Part shown: positions 1 through 8,157 of the stretch, piece after piece | Numbering within the stretch: position 1 is the stretch's first letter | How the letters are laid out: the number at the start of each line of letters is the position of its first letter | Assembly (NCBI GenBank): GCA_027070475.1 | Contig: JALXDT010000188.1 | Location: 1-18,544, forward strand | From: Candidatus Aminicenantota bacterium | GTDB taxonomy: Bacteria; Acidobacteriota; Aminicenantia; JAMOAD01 | Direction: 5' to 3' | DNA: 18,544 nucleotides | Made by a program: the position numbers and the translations under genes | Notes under the pieces: model-generated | Database searches by the model: none | Told to the model about the DNA's origin: nothing | What the model saw: only the letters and a program-made list of their open reading frames with translations

Positions 1-825
1 GCTTCTTTCAGTAGGTTTTACCCACGAAAGTTTGTTTAGCAGTATTCTCGAAAGGTTAGAGAAAGCTCTACTAACTTCACTTTTAGGAAAAGCTTCCAAC
101 ACAGCTTCTTGCCTTTTAACTGATTCTATAACACTCTCATCATATGGAAGAAAACCCAAAAGAGAAATATCTCTTCCTAAAAATCTATCCACTGTAGTTT
201 TTAGTTGATTATAAACTATTTCTCCTTCCTCATTTGATCTTACACTATTAACTATAACTGATATAGGTTTTTCCATATCATATTTAGACACAACCTTTAC
301 CACTGCATAGGCATCAACTATAGAAGTTGGTTCTGAATTTGTGACTAAAACAATTTCCTCTGAACTTAAAAGAAAACTGAGCACAAGATTTGATATTCCC
401 GCAGCAGTATCTATTAATAATATATCTGTGAAATCTTCAACTTTAGCCAACTCTTGAAGTAACTTTTCTTCTTGAAATGGGTCAAGATTAGTTATTTCCT
501 GTATTCCTGATGAAGCAGGAATAATCTTTATTCCTGACGGTCCTTCTATCATAATCTTTTCTATGGGGAAATTGTCAGAAATTAAATTAACAATATTGTA
601 CTTAGGAGCTAACCCTAAAAGAATATCAATATTGGCTAAGCCTAAATCAGCATCAAAGATGGTAATCTTCTTTTTCATCCTTTGCAGAGCTATAGCAAGA
701 TTTATAACAACATTGGTTTTCCCAACTCCACCTTTCCCGGAGGTTATTGCTATTTTCTTCATAAGTCCCTTATTTCTTTTCAACCTTTCACTTCTAAGCT
801 TTCTAAGAGTTTCTGCTTGATCCAT
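1..825 (-). CDS. flhG: FlhG (FleN/YlxH) MinD-like ATPase, 3' end cut by window edge
   Basis: MinD/ParA-family ATPase that works with FlhF to control flagellar number and placement. The frame is open from ATG 825 to base 1, giving 275 codons, so only the extreme C-terminus is missing. Residues 2-8 read DQAETLR, the DQAxxLR motif known in this family to contact FlhF and stimulate its GTPase. The deviant Walker A motif GKGGVGKT is at residues 30-37. It is followed by DADLGLANIDILLG near 53-66, the FlhG-typical ASSGIQE, and the switch-II motif DTAAG. A good ribosome site (AAGGAGA) lies just upstream of the start. The gene overlaps the end of flhF by 23 bases, consistent with coupled synthesis of the two partners. 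Identification is firm from motifs plus the flhF neighbour. Confidence 0.95.
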   Translation of the reverse strand, partial: MDQAETLRKLRSERLKRNKGLMKKIAITSGKGGVGKTNVVINLAIALQRMKKKITIFDADLGLANIDILLGLAPKYNIVNLISDNFPIEKIMIEGPSGIKIIPASSGIQEITNLDPFQEEKLLQELAKVEDFTDILLIDTAAGISNLVLSFLLSSEEIVLVTNSEPTSIVDAYAVVKVVSKYDMEKPISVIVNSVRSNEEGEIVYNQLKTTVDRFLGRDISLLGFLPYDESVIESVKRQEAVLEAFPKSEVSRAFSNLSRILLNKLSWVKPTERS

Positions 826-1954
826 TTTTCACTCTCCTTAATAAAAGATTGGTTAATTTTTCGGGCGAAGCTACCTCAATATCCTGAGGAACTTTCTGCC
901 CGGTAGTAAAATAAGATATTGACATATTTTCCTTTATAATTGTTGTATAAACATTACCATAACTTAATGTTTCATCCATTTTAGTAAAGATCACCGAATC
1001 AGGAATCATATTTTTATACAGCTTAACAATATTTATCAAATCTTCACTCTTTGTGGTAGCCGAAAGTACAAGAATTTTCTTTATACTCTCATCTTTTAAG
1101 ATTTCATAATCTTTTTTAACACTTTCCTTTGATACTTTTCTTCCTACAGTATCAATAAAAATAAAATCATAAGATTCAAACATTCTAATATATTTTTCTA
1201 ACTCTTCTCTATTGTAAGCAAGTGCAAAAGGTACCCCGATTAAAGATGCATAGGTTTTCAACTGTTCAGGAGCTGCAATTCTGAAACTATCCAATGAAAT
1301 TAAAGCCACTTTCTTCTGTTCAGCAAGATGATAATATGCGGAAAGTTTAGCAAGAGTAGTTGTTTTGCCCACCCCTGTAGGCCCTACGAGTGCAATTATT
1401 TTGTCCTTATTATTAATAGGTTTTACAGAAGAAAGTGAACTATAAATTATTTTCCACAAATATGGCTTTATTTTCCCAATTTCACTTTGCATTTTTAATG
1501 GAGTCTGATATTCAAGAATTTTTACCAATTTAGAAGCAATATCTCCTGAAATACCCTCTTCTAAAAGTTTTAAGTATATATCATAAAAAATACCCTCAAA
1601 ATCAATGATCTTTTTTTGAGATTTGAATCTTTCTGTTATTAATCTTTTTATCTCTTCTATTTCTTTTTTTAAAGGAGAAATATCACTCTCTTTATAACTA
1701 AGCTTTTCTATCAATTTCTTTATTTCACCTATTGAATTATTTTCCTTAGCTTCTGAAATATTTAATGCAGATGGTGTAGCTTTAAAACTTGAGGAGACTG
1801 AATCCTTCTCCACTGCAGCAATCACCTCTATCAACTTTTCTCCATTCTCTGTAATAGGTCTATCGGATATTATAAAGGCATCATCACCTAATTCTTCTTT
1901 AATCTTTTCCATTGCCTCTCTTATGTTCTTTACCTTAAATTTTTTTAATTGCAT
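803..1954 (-). CDS. flhF: FlhF, SRP-family GTPase for flagellar placement
   Basis: Signal-recognition-like GTPase that marks the pole or site of flagellar assembly and is held in balance by FlhG. The N-terminus (KKFKVKNIREAMEKIKEELG) is the standard FlhF start. A charged, coiled-coil-prone linker runs through about residues 65-115. The NG domain has P-loop GPTGVGKTT at 191-199, LDSFRIAAPEQLK at 221-233 (the SRP-GTPase insertion box), DTVGR at 268-272 and a KMD motif near the C-terminus. Most relatives have DTAGR, so Val269-270 is a small variation next to the switch. The ATG overlaps the flhA stop by one base (TAATG), with a GGGGG-rich ribosome site inside flhA. Length 383 aa is normal for the family. 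Confidence 0.96.
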   Translation of the reverse strand: MQLKKFKVKNIREAMEKIKEELGDDAFIISDRPITENGEKLIEVIAAVEKDSVSSSFKATPSALNISEAKENNSIGEIKKLIEKLSYKESDISPLKKEIEEIKRLITERFKSQKKIIDFEGIFYDIYLKLLEEGISGDIASKLVKILEYQTPLKMQSEIGKIKPYLWKIIYSSLSSVKPINNKDKIIALVGPTGVGKTTTLAKLSAYYHLAEQKKVALISLDSFRIAAPEQLKTYASLIGVPFALAYNREELEKYIRMFESYDFIFIDTVGRKVSKESVKKDYEILKDESIKKILVLSATTKSEDLINIVKLYKNMIPDSVIFTKMDETLSYGNVYTTIIKENMSISYFTTGQKVPQDIEVASPEKLTNLLLRRVKNGSSRNS

Positions 1955-4026
1955 TATACAACCCCCAATGACATAACTTTTACATAAGCAGGAATTTCAG
2001 CTATAGATAATACCACAAGGTTTGGAATATCTCTTTCCGTAATCCTTTTTACATGTGGTCTAACTTCAGGAGAACAGAGGATAATTGGTTGAACATTAAG
2101 CCCTGAAGATTCTATTGCCTTTTTTATTCTATTAATTATCTCCTGTACAGTCTCAGGTGACATAAAAAGTTGAGCAACCCCTTGAGATCTGTCTATGCTC
2201 TTTTGAATAATTTCCTCAATGTCCTGTCCTAAAACCAAAACAGGCAATTCATTATTTTGTGTTAAATAGGGAGAAATCAGTGATCTTGAAAGAGCCTGTC
2301 TTACGAACTCTGTCAATTGATTCAAATCTCTTATTGTAGGAGCATAATCTGCAAGAGTTTCAAGTATTGTAAGCATATCTCTTATTGAAACATTCTCCTT
2401 GAGTAGATTTTGCAAGATTTTATGAACCTGTCCTATGGAAAGAATTTTTGGAATTAACTCTTCAACAACTTTCGGATATGTTTCTCCTACCATATCAACA
2501 AGTTTCTGAGTATCCTGTCTTGTTATTATTTCTGCAGCATGCTTTTTAATTACCTCTTTAATATGAGTTGAAATAACAGTCGAAGGATCTACTACTGTAT
2601 AACCTAAAAATTGTGCTTGTTCTTTATCTTTTTCATCAATCCAATATGAAGGCAATCCAAATGCTGGATCCTTTGTTTCAATTCCCTTTATTTTCTCTTT
2701 CGCATTCCCTGGATTAATCGCTAAAAACATGGACGGATAAACCTCTCCTTTTGCAATCGGAACATTTTTCAAAAGTATTTGATATTCCCTTGGTCCCAAC
2801 CTCAGGTTATCTCTGATTCTTATGGAGGGAACAATTATCCCAAGTTCAAGAGCTATCTGTTTTCTCGTGGTCTTTATTCTTTTCAACAAAGGAGCATCAT
2901 TTGCTTGATCAACAAGAGGAATTAAAGAATAACCTACCTCAATTCCCAAAATATCAACTTTCAAAAGCTGCTCTATTCTTTCCGGAGGAGTAAGTGCTTT
3001 CTTTCTCTCCTCCTCCTCTCTTTCAATTATTTCCTCCTTTTCCTTTTTTTCTCTTGATAATCTGAAAGCAAGATATCCGAAAATTCCTGAAATTACGAAA
3101 AATGGAATTTTGGGAAGTCCAGGGACAAGGCCTAAAATAAAGAGAGCTATTGCACCAAATGTTATTGGTTTTAAATTAAAGAATACCTGTTTTGTAATAT
3201 CACTACCAAGATTTGAATCCGCAGCAGCCCTTGTTGCGACAAGACCTCCGGAAATTGATATCAAAAGCGATGGAAGAGCAGAAACAAGGCCATCACCAAT
3301 TGTCAGTATTGTATAGGTCCTAACTGCATCTGAAGCGCTCATTCCTTTTTGTAATATTCCTATTAATAATCCGCCTATAATATTTATAAATGTAATAACA
3401 ATAGATACAAGAGCTTCTCTTGCAGTAAACCTTATGGCTCCATCCATAGCTCCATAAAATTCAGCCTCTTTTCTAATCTCTTCTCTTCTTGCCTTTGCCT
3501 CTTCCTCTGTAATTAAACCTGAATTCAGATCAGCATCAATACTCAACTGTTTCCCTGGCATTGCATCAAGAACAAATCTTGCTGAAACTTCGCTTGCCCT
3601 TACAGCTCCGTGCGCCACAACCATATACTGAATTGCAATTATAACTATAAAAACAACTATACCTACAACATAATTTCCACCAACAACAAACTTTCCAAAG
3701 GCTGCAATCACATGACCGGCAGCGGTAATTCCTTGATCACCCCTCAAGAGAATTAATCTCGTGGTTGATATATTTAGTGCTAAACGGTATAAGGTAGCTA
3801 AAAGCAAAAGTGAAGGGAAAACAGAAAATGAAACAGGTTGAGTTAAATAGGTTGTAATCATTAAAATAGAAACAGCCAAAGTTATATTTATTGAGAGAAA
3901 GAGATCAAGAAGAGAAGAGGGAAGAGGAACAAGAATTAACAATAAAATTGAAATAACTATTATTGGAGCTACAACATGTGATTTTGTATTTAGAAAATTA
4001 TCAAGCGTAAGTGTCGTACCCGCCAT
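1954..4026 (-). CDS. flhA: FlhA, flagellar type III export gate protein
   Basis: Largest membrane component of the flagellar export gate. It forms a nonameric ring with a cytoplasmic substrate-chaperone docking domain. About eight hydrophobic segments occupy residues 1-325. The FHIPEP-family loop (ASEVSARFVLDAMPGKQ, then DADLNSGLITEEEA) lies around 145-180. A highly charged linker (EKKEKEEIIEREEEERKK) leads into the cytoplasmic domain, about 350-690. I prefer ATG 4026 over the GTG at 4029, because GGAG at 4033-4036 is 6 bases from the ATG but only 3 from the GTG. This gives 690 aa, the usual family size. The start overlaps the flhB stop by one base (TGATG). Confidence 0.97.
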   Translation of the reverse strand: MAGTTLTLDNFLNTKSHVVAPIIVISILLLILVPLPSSLLDLFLSINITLAVSILMITTYLTQPVSFSVFPSLLLLATLYRLALNISTTRLILLRGDQGITAAGHVIAAFGKFVVGGNYVVGIVVFIVIIAIQYMVVAHGAVRASEVSARFVLDAMPGKQLSIDADLNSGLITEEEAKARREEIRKEAEFYGAMDGAIRFTAREALVSIVITFINIIGGLLIGILQKGMSASDAVRTYTILTIGDGLVSALPSLLISISGGLVATRAAADSNLGSDITKQVFFNLKPITFGAIALFILGLVPGLPKIPFFVISGIFGYLAFRLSREKKEKEEIIEREEEERKKALTPPERIEQLLKVDILGIEVGYSLIPLVDQANDAPLLKRIKTTRKQIALELGIIVPSIRIRDNLRLGPREYQILLKNVPIAKGEVYPSMFLAINPGNAKEKIKGIETKDPAFGLPSYWIDEKDKEQAQFLGYTVVDPSTVISTHIKEVIKKHAAEIITRQDTQKLVDMVGETYPKVVEELIPKILSIGQVHKILQNLLKENVSIRDMLTILETLADYAPTIRDLNQLTEFVRQALSRSLISPYLTQNNELPVLVLGQDIEEIIQKSIDRSQGVAQLFMSPETVQEIINRIKKAIESSGLNVQPIILCSPEVRPHVKRITERDIPNLVVLSIAEIPAYVKVMSLGVV

Positions 4027-5090
4027 CACAAACTCCTATTTTTGAGTTTAAACACATAGGCAAGAACTTCAGCAACCGCTTGATATAGTTCAACAGGAAT
4101 TGGTTCATTTAATTCAACATCTCTATAAATCCTTCTCGCAAGAGGTGGATTTTCAACAATAGGGACATCATTTTCCCTTGCTACACTCTTTATCTTCAAT
4201 GCTATATAATCAACTCCCTTTGCAACAAGTTCCGGAGCTCTCATCCTCTCCTTATCATACTTTAAAGCTACAGCATAGTGCTCAGGGTTTGTTATAACAA
4301 CATCGGCTTTTGGAACTTCTTGCATCATCCTCTTCATTGCAAAACTGTATTGAATATTTCTTAATTTACCCTTTATTTGAGGATTTCCTTCATACTGTTT
4401 ATACTCCTCTTTCACCTCCTGTTTACTCATCTTCAGGTTTTCCATATAATCGTACCTTTGGTAAAGATAATCAAAGATTGACAAAAATAGAACAAATATG
4501 GCCACTTTGAAAGCAATTGAGAAAGCTATTGTTCCCATATCTCTTAAAATAATATCAAGAGGTCTACCAGACAAAAAGACAATTTTATCCAGATTTCCTT
4601 TTAATGTTGTATATGCTATCCAACCTATCACTATTATCTTAATAAAATTCTTAATTAACTCAACAATAGTACCCCTTGAAACAAGTATTTTTTTAACACC
4701 TTTGAAAAAATTTAATCTTTCAAGATTCAAAGAAAGTTTTTTTAATCTAAACTTGAATCCTCCCTGAGCAATTGTTGTAATAAAGCTTACTCCTATAAAA
4801 ATTATTGTAATAGGAATAAGAATTAATGCAAATATACTTAAAGCATTTCCCATTAAATATATAAAGTTCTCCTCATTTACCCTCATGTTTGCCGCAAGTG
4901 AATAAAAGAAATTAAAGGAATTAATAATCGTTTTACCTAAAAAGGGTAAATAATATATCATTGAAATTGCAAGCATAAGCAGAATAAACCCTTCTGTAAT
5001 CTCTTTGGAGCGGGGAACATTCCCCTCCTTTTTAGCTTTTTGTAACCTCCAATGCGTAGGTTTTTCTGTCTTATCTCCTTTATCCGCCAT
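4026..5090 (-). CDS. flhB: FlhB, export substrate-specificity switch
   Basis: Membrane export-gate subunit that switches secretion from rod/hook to filament substrates after cutting itself. The start (MADKGDKTEKPTHWRLQKAKKEG) is the classic FlhB N-terminus. Four hydrophobic segments lie between about residues 33 and 210, followed by the cytoplasmic linker with MSKQEVKEEYKQYEGNPQIK. The autocleavage site reads N268-P269-E270-H271 instead of the usual NPTH. The Asn-Pro bond that is cut and the His are kept, so cleavage is expected. Length 354 aa is normal. Only one base separates its ATG from the fliR stop. Confidence 0.96.
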   Translation of the reverse strand: MADKGDKTEKPTHWRLQKAKKEGNVPRSKEITEGFILLMLAISMIYYLPFLGKTIINSFNFFYSLAANMRVNEENFIYLMGNALSIFALILIPITIIFIGVSFITTIAQGGFKFRLKKLSLNLERLNFFKGVKKILVSRGTIVELIKNFIKIIVIGWIAYTTLKGNLDKIVFLSGRPLDIILRDMGTIAFSIAFKVAIFVLFLSIFDYLYQRYDYMENLKMSKQEVKEEYKQYEGNPQIKGKLRNIQYSFAMKRMMQEVPKADVVITNPEHYAVALKYDKERMRAPELVAKGVDYIALKIKSVARENDVPIVENPPLARRIYRDVELNEPIPVELYQAVAEVLAYVFKLKNRSL

Positions 5091-5091
5091 T

Positions 5092-5868
5092 TTATCTCAC
5101 ATATAAAAATATTTTTGATATTACATCAGGCAATCTATTTACTTCAGTTTTCCATATATTAAGAGAAATTGAGAATATAAATGAAAGAGCAATCAAACCA
5201 AAAACGATTTTCAATGGGAATCCCACAAAAATTATCTGCACTTTCGGAGATAACTTTCCAATGAACCCAAGAGTTATATCAACAAACAAAACAGTTGCTA
5301 TAGCAGGAGCGCCTATTCTGACAGCTATTACAAATATCTTTTTGATCAACAAAACAATATAATTTAAAATGGAGACTTTCAAAAGTGAAAGCCCAGGAGG
5401 AATAAAGATAAAACTCTCTTTCATCCCCCATATAAAATAATAATGTCCATTTATTGCAAGAAAAAGAGTTGTAGCCAATATAAAAGAAAATATGGTTAAT
5501 ATGTTATTGTTCATTGAGCTCATGGGATCTACCATTGTTGCCATTGTAAATCCGATCTGATAACCTAAAAGTTCACCCATAACTATAATACTCATAAAAA
5601 CTAAATTAACTACAAAACCAAGGACCACACCAACCATAATTTCCTTAAATATTAAGAATGTCAAAGGAATAAGAGAAGAGGGAATTATCCAGGTATTGTA
5701 AGGGAGCAAAGGGAAAACAATAATTGTAAGAAAGAGAGCAAAAGTTATTTTAACTTTCATATTTATTGCTGGATTTGAAAGATATGGCATAGCAGAAACA
5801 AATGCCAACATTCTTATTAAAGCTAATAAAAATTGTTTCCAATAAAAAAGATCCAAGACTCTAATCAT
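5092..5868 (-). CDS. fliR: FliR, flagellar export channel protein
   Basis: Integral membrane protein of the FliPQR export channel. The 258-residue protein is strongly hydrophobic, with about six membrane segments. It carries family signatures: the early RMLAFVSAMPYLSNPAINMKVK region, EIMVGVVLGFVVNLVF near 75-90, and the GYQIGFTMATMVDP segment around 100-115. The ATG overlaps the fliQ stop by one base (TAATG), with AGAGG upstream inside fliQ. Its position after fliQ and before flhB is the canonical order. Confidence 0.95.
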   Translation of the reverse strand: MIRVLDLFYWKQFLLALIRMLAFVSAMPYLSNPAINMKVKITFALFLTIIVFPLLPYNTWIIPSSLIPLTFLIFKEIMVGVVLGFVVNLVFMSIIVMGELLGYQIGFTMATMVDPMSSMNNNILTIFSFILATTLFLAINGHYYFIWGMKESFIFIPPGLSLLKVSILNYIVLLIKKIFVIAVRIGAPAIATVLFVDITLGFIGKLSPKVQIIFVGFPLKIVFGLIALSFIFSISLNIWKTEVNRLPDVISKIFLYVR

Positions 5869-6140
5869 TATCCTCTTATAAAATAGGGAATATTCTTTAT
5901 CAAGTATTGAACAAGAGCAACTAATTTGTTAACCATCCACGGCATTGTGAGAAAGAAAACCAAAATTGCAGCTAAAACCTTTGGTGCAAAGTTAAGTGTC
6001 GCATCAGATATTGAGGTGGCAGCTTGAAAAATACTGATTAAGAGCCCCACAAGAAGAGAAATCAGAAGAATAGGAGCTGCAACCTGAATTGCTGTCCAAA
6101 TTGCTTCTCTCGCTAAGCCTAAAATTAATGCTTCATTCAT
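5868..6140 (-). CDS. fliQ: FliQ, small flagellar export channel protein
   Basis: Two-helix membrane subunit of the FliPQR export channel. The frame is open upstream to an ATG at 6194, but that adds 18 residues lying inside fliP that do not resemble FliQ. The internal ATG at 6140 has GGAGG at 6146-6150 with 5-base spacing and gives a standard 90-residue protein. It starts MNEALILGLAREAIW and has helices at about 17-38 and 51-75, with the conserved QAATSISDATLNFAPK between them. The start lies one base after the fliP stop (TAG at 6144-6142). Confidence 0.95.
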   Translation of the reverse strand: MNEALILGLAREAIWTAIQVAAPILLISLLVGLLISIFQAATSISDATLNFAPKVLAAILVFFLTMPWMVNKLVALVQYLIKNIPYFIRG

Positions 6141-6141
6141 C

Positions 6142-6894
6142 CTAACCTCCAACAAAACTCTTAACCAAAGCACCCACCAAAAGGGTCCATCCATCAGCTA
6201 AAATAAAAAGTATTATTTTAAAAGGCAAAGAAACCATCACCGGAGGAAGAAAGATCATTCCCAATGATACAAGTATGGAAGCAACTACAACATCAATAAT
6301 TAAGAATGGTATATATATAATAAAACCTATTTCAAACCCTGTTTTTATCTCACTCAAGATATAAGCTGGGATAAGAACTGTCATACTAACATCTTCTCTT
6401 TTTTGAGGATATGGTATTTTGGAAAGTTCTATTATATACTTTAAATCCTTTTCTCTTGTTTGATTTAACATAAAGTGTTTTAATGGAATGGAAGCTTGTT
6501 TAATTGCCTGCACTTCATTTATCTTTCCCTGTTCATAAGGAACTATAGCCTTATTGTATATTGAATTAAAAGTCGGTGTCATAATAAATATTGTTAAAAA
6601 AAGAGCAAGCCCAACCAAAACCTGATTGGGAGGCATTTCCCTTGAGCCCAATGCCTGCTTTAAGAAATAAAATGTTATCACTATTCTCGTAAAGGATGTT
6701 AGTATAATGAAAAGTGTGGGCAAAAGAGAAAGAAATGTAAGAAGAAGCATAATCTTCACAGGTAAAGACCAATTATCTCCTGATTTTACATTTATGGTAA
6801 ACGAGGGATTGCTACTTCCCTTTACCTGTGAATAAAGAGAAACAGAGGTAAAGAGTAAGAACAATAAAAGAATAAAAACAATTTTTCTCCTCAT
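6142..6894 (-). CDS. fliP: FliP, flagellar export channel protein
   Basis: Core subunit of the FliPQR channel. Residues 1-22 (MRRKIVFILLLFLLFTSVSLYS) look like the cleavable signal peptide typical of FliP. Further hydrophobic segments lie near 46-70, 90-108, 185-210 and 212-235. Family signatures are the LTSFTRIVITFYFLKQALG block and NQVLVGLALFLTIFIMTP, followed by the periplasmic loop and the C-terminal FLIIDVVVASILVSLGMIFLPP. At 250 aa it has normal length. The ATG overlaps the fliO stop by four bases (ATGA). Confidence 0.96.
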   Translation of the reverse strand: MRRKIVFILLLFLLFTSVSLYSQVKGSSNPSFTINVKSGDNWSLPVKIMLLLTFLSLLPTLFIILTSFTRIVITFYFLKQALGSREMPPNQVLVGLALFLTIFIMTPTFNSIYNKAIVPYEQGKINEVQAIKQASIPLKHFMLNQTREKDLKYIIELSKIPYPQKREDVSMTVLIPAYILSEIKTGFEIGFIIYIPFLIIDVVVASILVSLGMIFLPPVMVSLPFKIILFILADGWTLLVGALVKSFVGG

Positions 6895-7250
6895 TTTACT
6901 TTACCTCTAAGTTTAGTTTTTAAAAGACTTAAGAAAGTCTCCTCTCTTGCATGGGACTTTTCATTATTGAAAAAACTTTCTTTATCAACTTTTTTTATAA
7001 AGTTTATGTTTTGGGGAGTAACGCCCAACAAAATTAATTCATTTCCAACTCTTACCAAAAACAGAAATTTTCGTTCTCCCAAAGGAAACCTTGATACAAT
7101 ATCAAAATTTTCCTTTCCCACTACCCTGCTTCCTGTGAAATTAATTTTTCTCAGTAAATATGCAATGAGTAAAATTATTGCTATGATAAAAATTAATACA
7201 GCAAACACTTTGAAAGTGGAATAAGTGAGAGATAGAGCATTCTGCGGCAT
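6891..7250 (-). CDS. fliO: FliO, flagellar export assembly protein
   Basis: Small single-pass membrane protein thought to help assemble the FliP ring. One membrane helix sits at about residues 14-36 (FKVFAVLIFIIAIILLIAYLL), followed by a basic cytoplasmic region. The GERKFLFLVRVGNELILLGVTPQNI stretch is the typical FliO domain. Two tandem ATGs occur at 7253 and 7250. The AAGGAG site at the end of fliN is about 5 bases from the second and only 2 from the first, so I choose 7250, giving 119 aa. That ATG overlaps the fliN stop (TGATG). The call rests on weak sequence conservation plus a perfect fliN-fliO-fliP context. Confidence 0.88.
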   Translation of the reverse strand: MPQNALSLTYSTFKVFAVLIFIIAIILLIAYLLRKINFTGSRVVGKENFDIVSRFPLGERKFLFLVRVGNELILLGVTPQNINFIKKVDKESFFNNEKSHAREETFLSLLKTKLRGKVK

Positions 7251-7555
7251 CATATCTCCTTTCTATCGTATATCTCTGTTATTCTTAATCCGAATGTATT
7301 CTCTATAACAGTTACCTCTCCTTTCCCAAAATAGCTTCCGTTCACATATATATCCATACTCTCTCCAGCTGATTTTTTAAGATCTACAATGGAACCAATA
7401 TCCAATTCCAAAAATTCCCTTACAGTCATTTTCTTTCTTCCCAATTCAACAAAGACATTTACCTTTAGATCAAGAAAATCTTCCCACTCTTTCACCAGCT
7501 CTTTAAAAGCCGGCATATCCTCAATCTTTTTCTCTGGAGTGCTTACTTTCATCAT
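7250..7555 (-). CDS. fliN: FliN-type flagellar switch protein (short, single SpoA domain)
   Basis: C-ring component that with FliM forms the rotor switch. The 101-residue protein has a short acidic/amphipathic N-terminus and one SpoA (FliN C-terminal) domain at about 28-95. Recognisable parts are LDLKVNVFVELGRKKMTVREFLEL, GSIVDLKKSAGE, the VNG turn, and GEVTVIENTFGLRITEI. It is shorter than E. coli FliN (137 aa) and lacks the large CheC-like part of FliY. Tandem ATGs at 7555 and 7552 overlap the fliL stop. No clear ribosome-binding site precedes them, so translation probably depends on ribosomes finishing fliL. fliM, usually just upstream, is not here. Confidence 0.9.
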   Translation of the reverse strand: MMKVSTPEKKIEDMPAFKELVKEWEDFLDLKVNVFVELGRKKMTVREFLELDIGSIVDLKKSAGESMDIYVNGSYFGKGEVTVIENTFGLRITEIYDRKEI

Positions 7556-8157
7556 TGTATTACAAAATCTGTAAAAAAACAGTTTGTTACAACATCCTCT
7601 CCAAATTTCTTGCTTAATACCTCATTCACCTTTGAAATAATCTCTTGTTTTAATGTCAATTTCCCGGAAACAGTTCTGAGATCATCATAAGTTTTGGAAC
7701 TAATAATCAAAAATATAACATCCCTAATCTGAGGAATCAAAAGTTCATCAGATCTAATTTTATCCTCATACTCCTTTTTTGCTAACTCTAACTTCATGTT
7801 TACCTTAATATACCTTCTACCAATCGGATCATTCAAATTTACTATAAACTCATTTAAAGAAAGAACTCCTTTTGAAGTATCTCCGCCCTCCTCTGCAAGA
7901 TCAGTGGTTTCTCCACTGTTTTCATTTTCCTTAACGGTTTCAGAAGCTTTTTCCTCGGTTTTCGCCTTTTCTTCAACCTTCTTTCCCTCTTCTTTTTTCA
8001 CTTCTGTTTGTGCTGGTGGCTTTGGAGTAAGAACAAACTTTACAACAGCAAAAGTTATCCCTGCTGAAAGCAAGGCAACTATTAAAATCAAAAGAATCGG
8101 AAAACCTTTTTTACCTCCTCCTTTTTCTTCAAGGTCAATTTTTTCTTCTTCACCCAT
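7552..8157 (-). CDS. fliL: FliL, stator-associated membrane protein
   Basis: Single-pass inner-membrane protein. In other bacteria FliL forms rings around the MotAB stator and supports torque. Layout: an acidic cytoplasmic start (1-16), a membrane helix at about 19-42, then an unusually long Lys/Glu-rich low-complexity linker at about 47-95, then the periplasmic FliL domain. That domain starts near LSLNEFIVNLNDPIGRRYIKVNMKLEL and includes RDVIFLIISSKTYDDLRTVSGKLTLKQEI. The 201-residue length exceeds the usual 150-180 because of the linker. The ATG follows the motB stop directly (TAAATG), with a strong AAGGAGG site. Confidence 0.93.
   Translation of the reverse strand: MGEEEKIDLEEKGGGKKGFPILLILIVALLSAGITFAVVKFVLTPKPPAQTEVKKEEGKKVEEKAKTEEKASETVKENENSGETTDLAEEGGDTSKGVLSLNEFIVNLNDPIGRRYIKVNMKLELAKKEYEDKIRSDELLIPQIRDVIFLIISSKTYDDLRTVSGKLTLKQEIISKVNEVLSKKFGEDVVTNCFFTDFVIQ

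Noticed and set aside
6141..6194. An 18-residue N-terminal extension of FliQ from ATG 6194
   Set aside because: The extension lies inside fliP, has no ribosome site and does not resemble FliQ. ATG 6140 has GGAGG at ideal spacing and yields the standard 90-residue protein.
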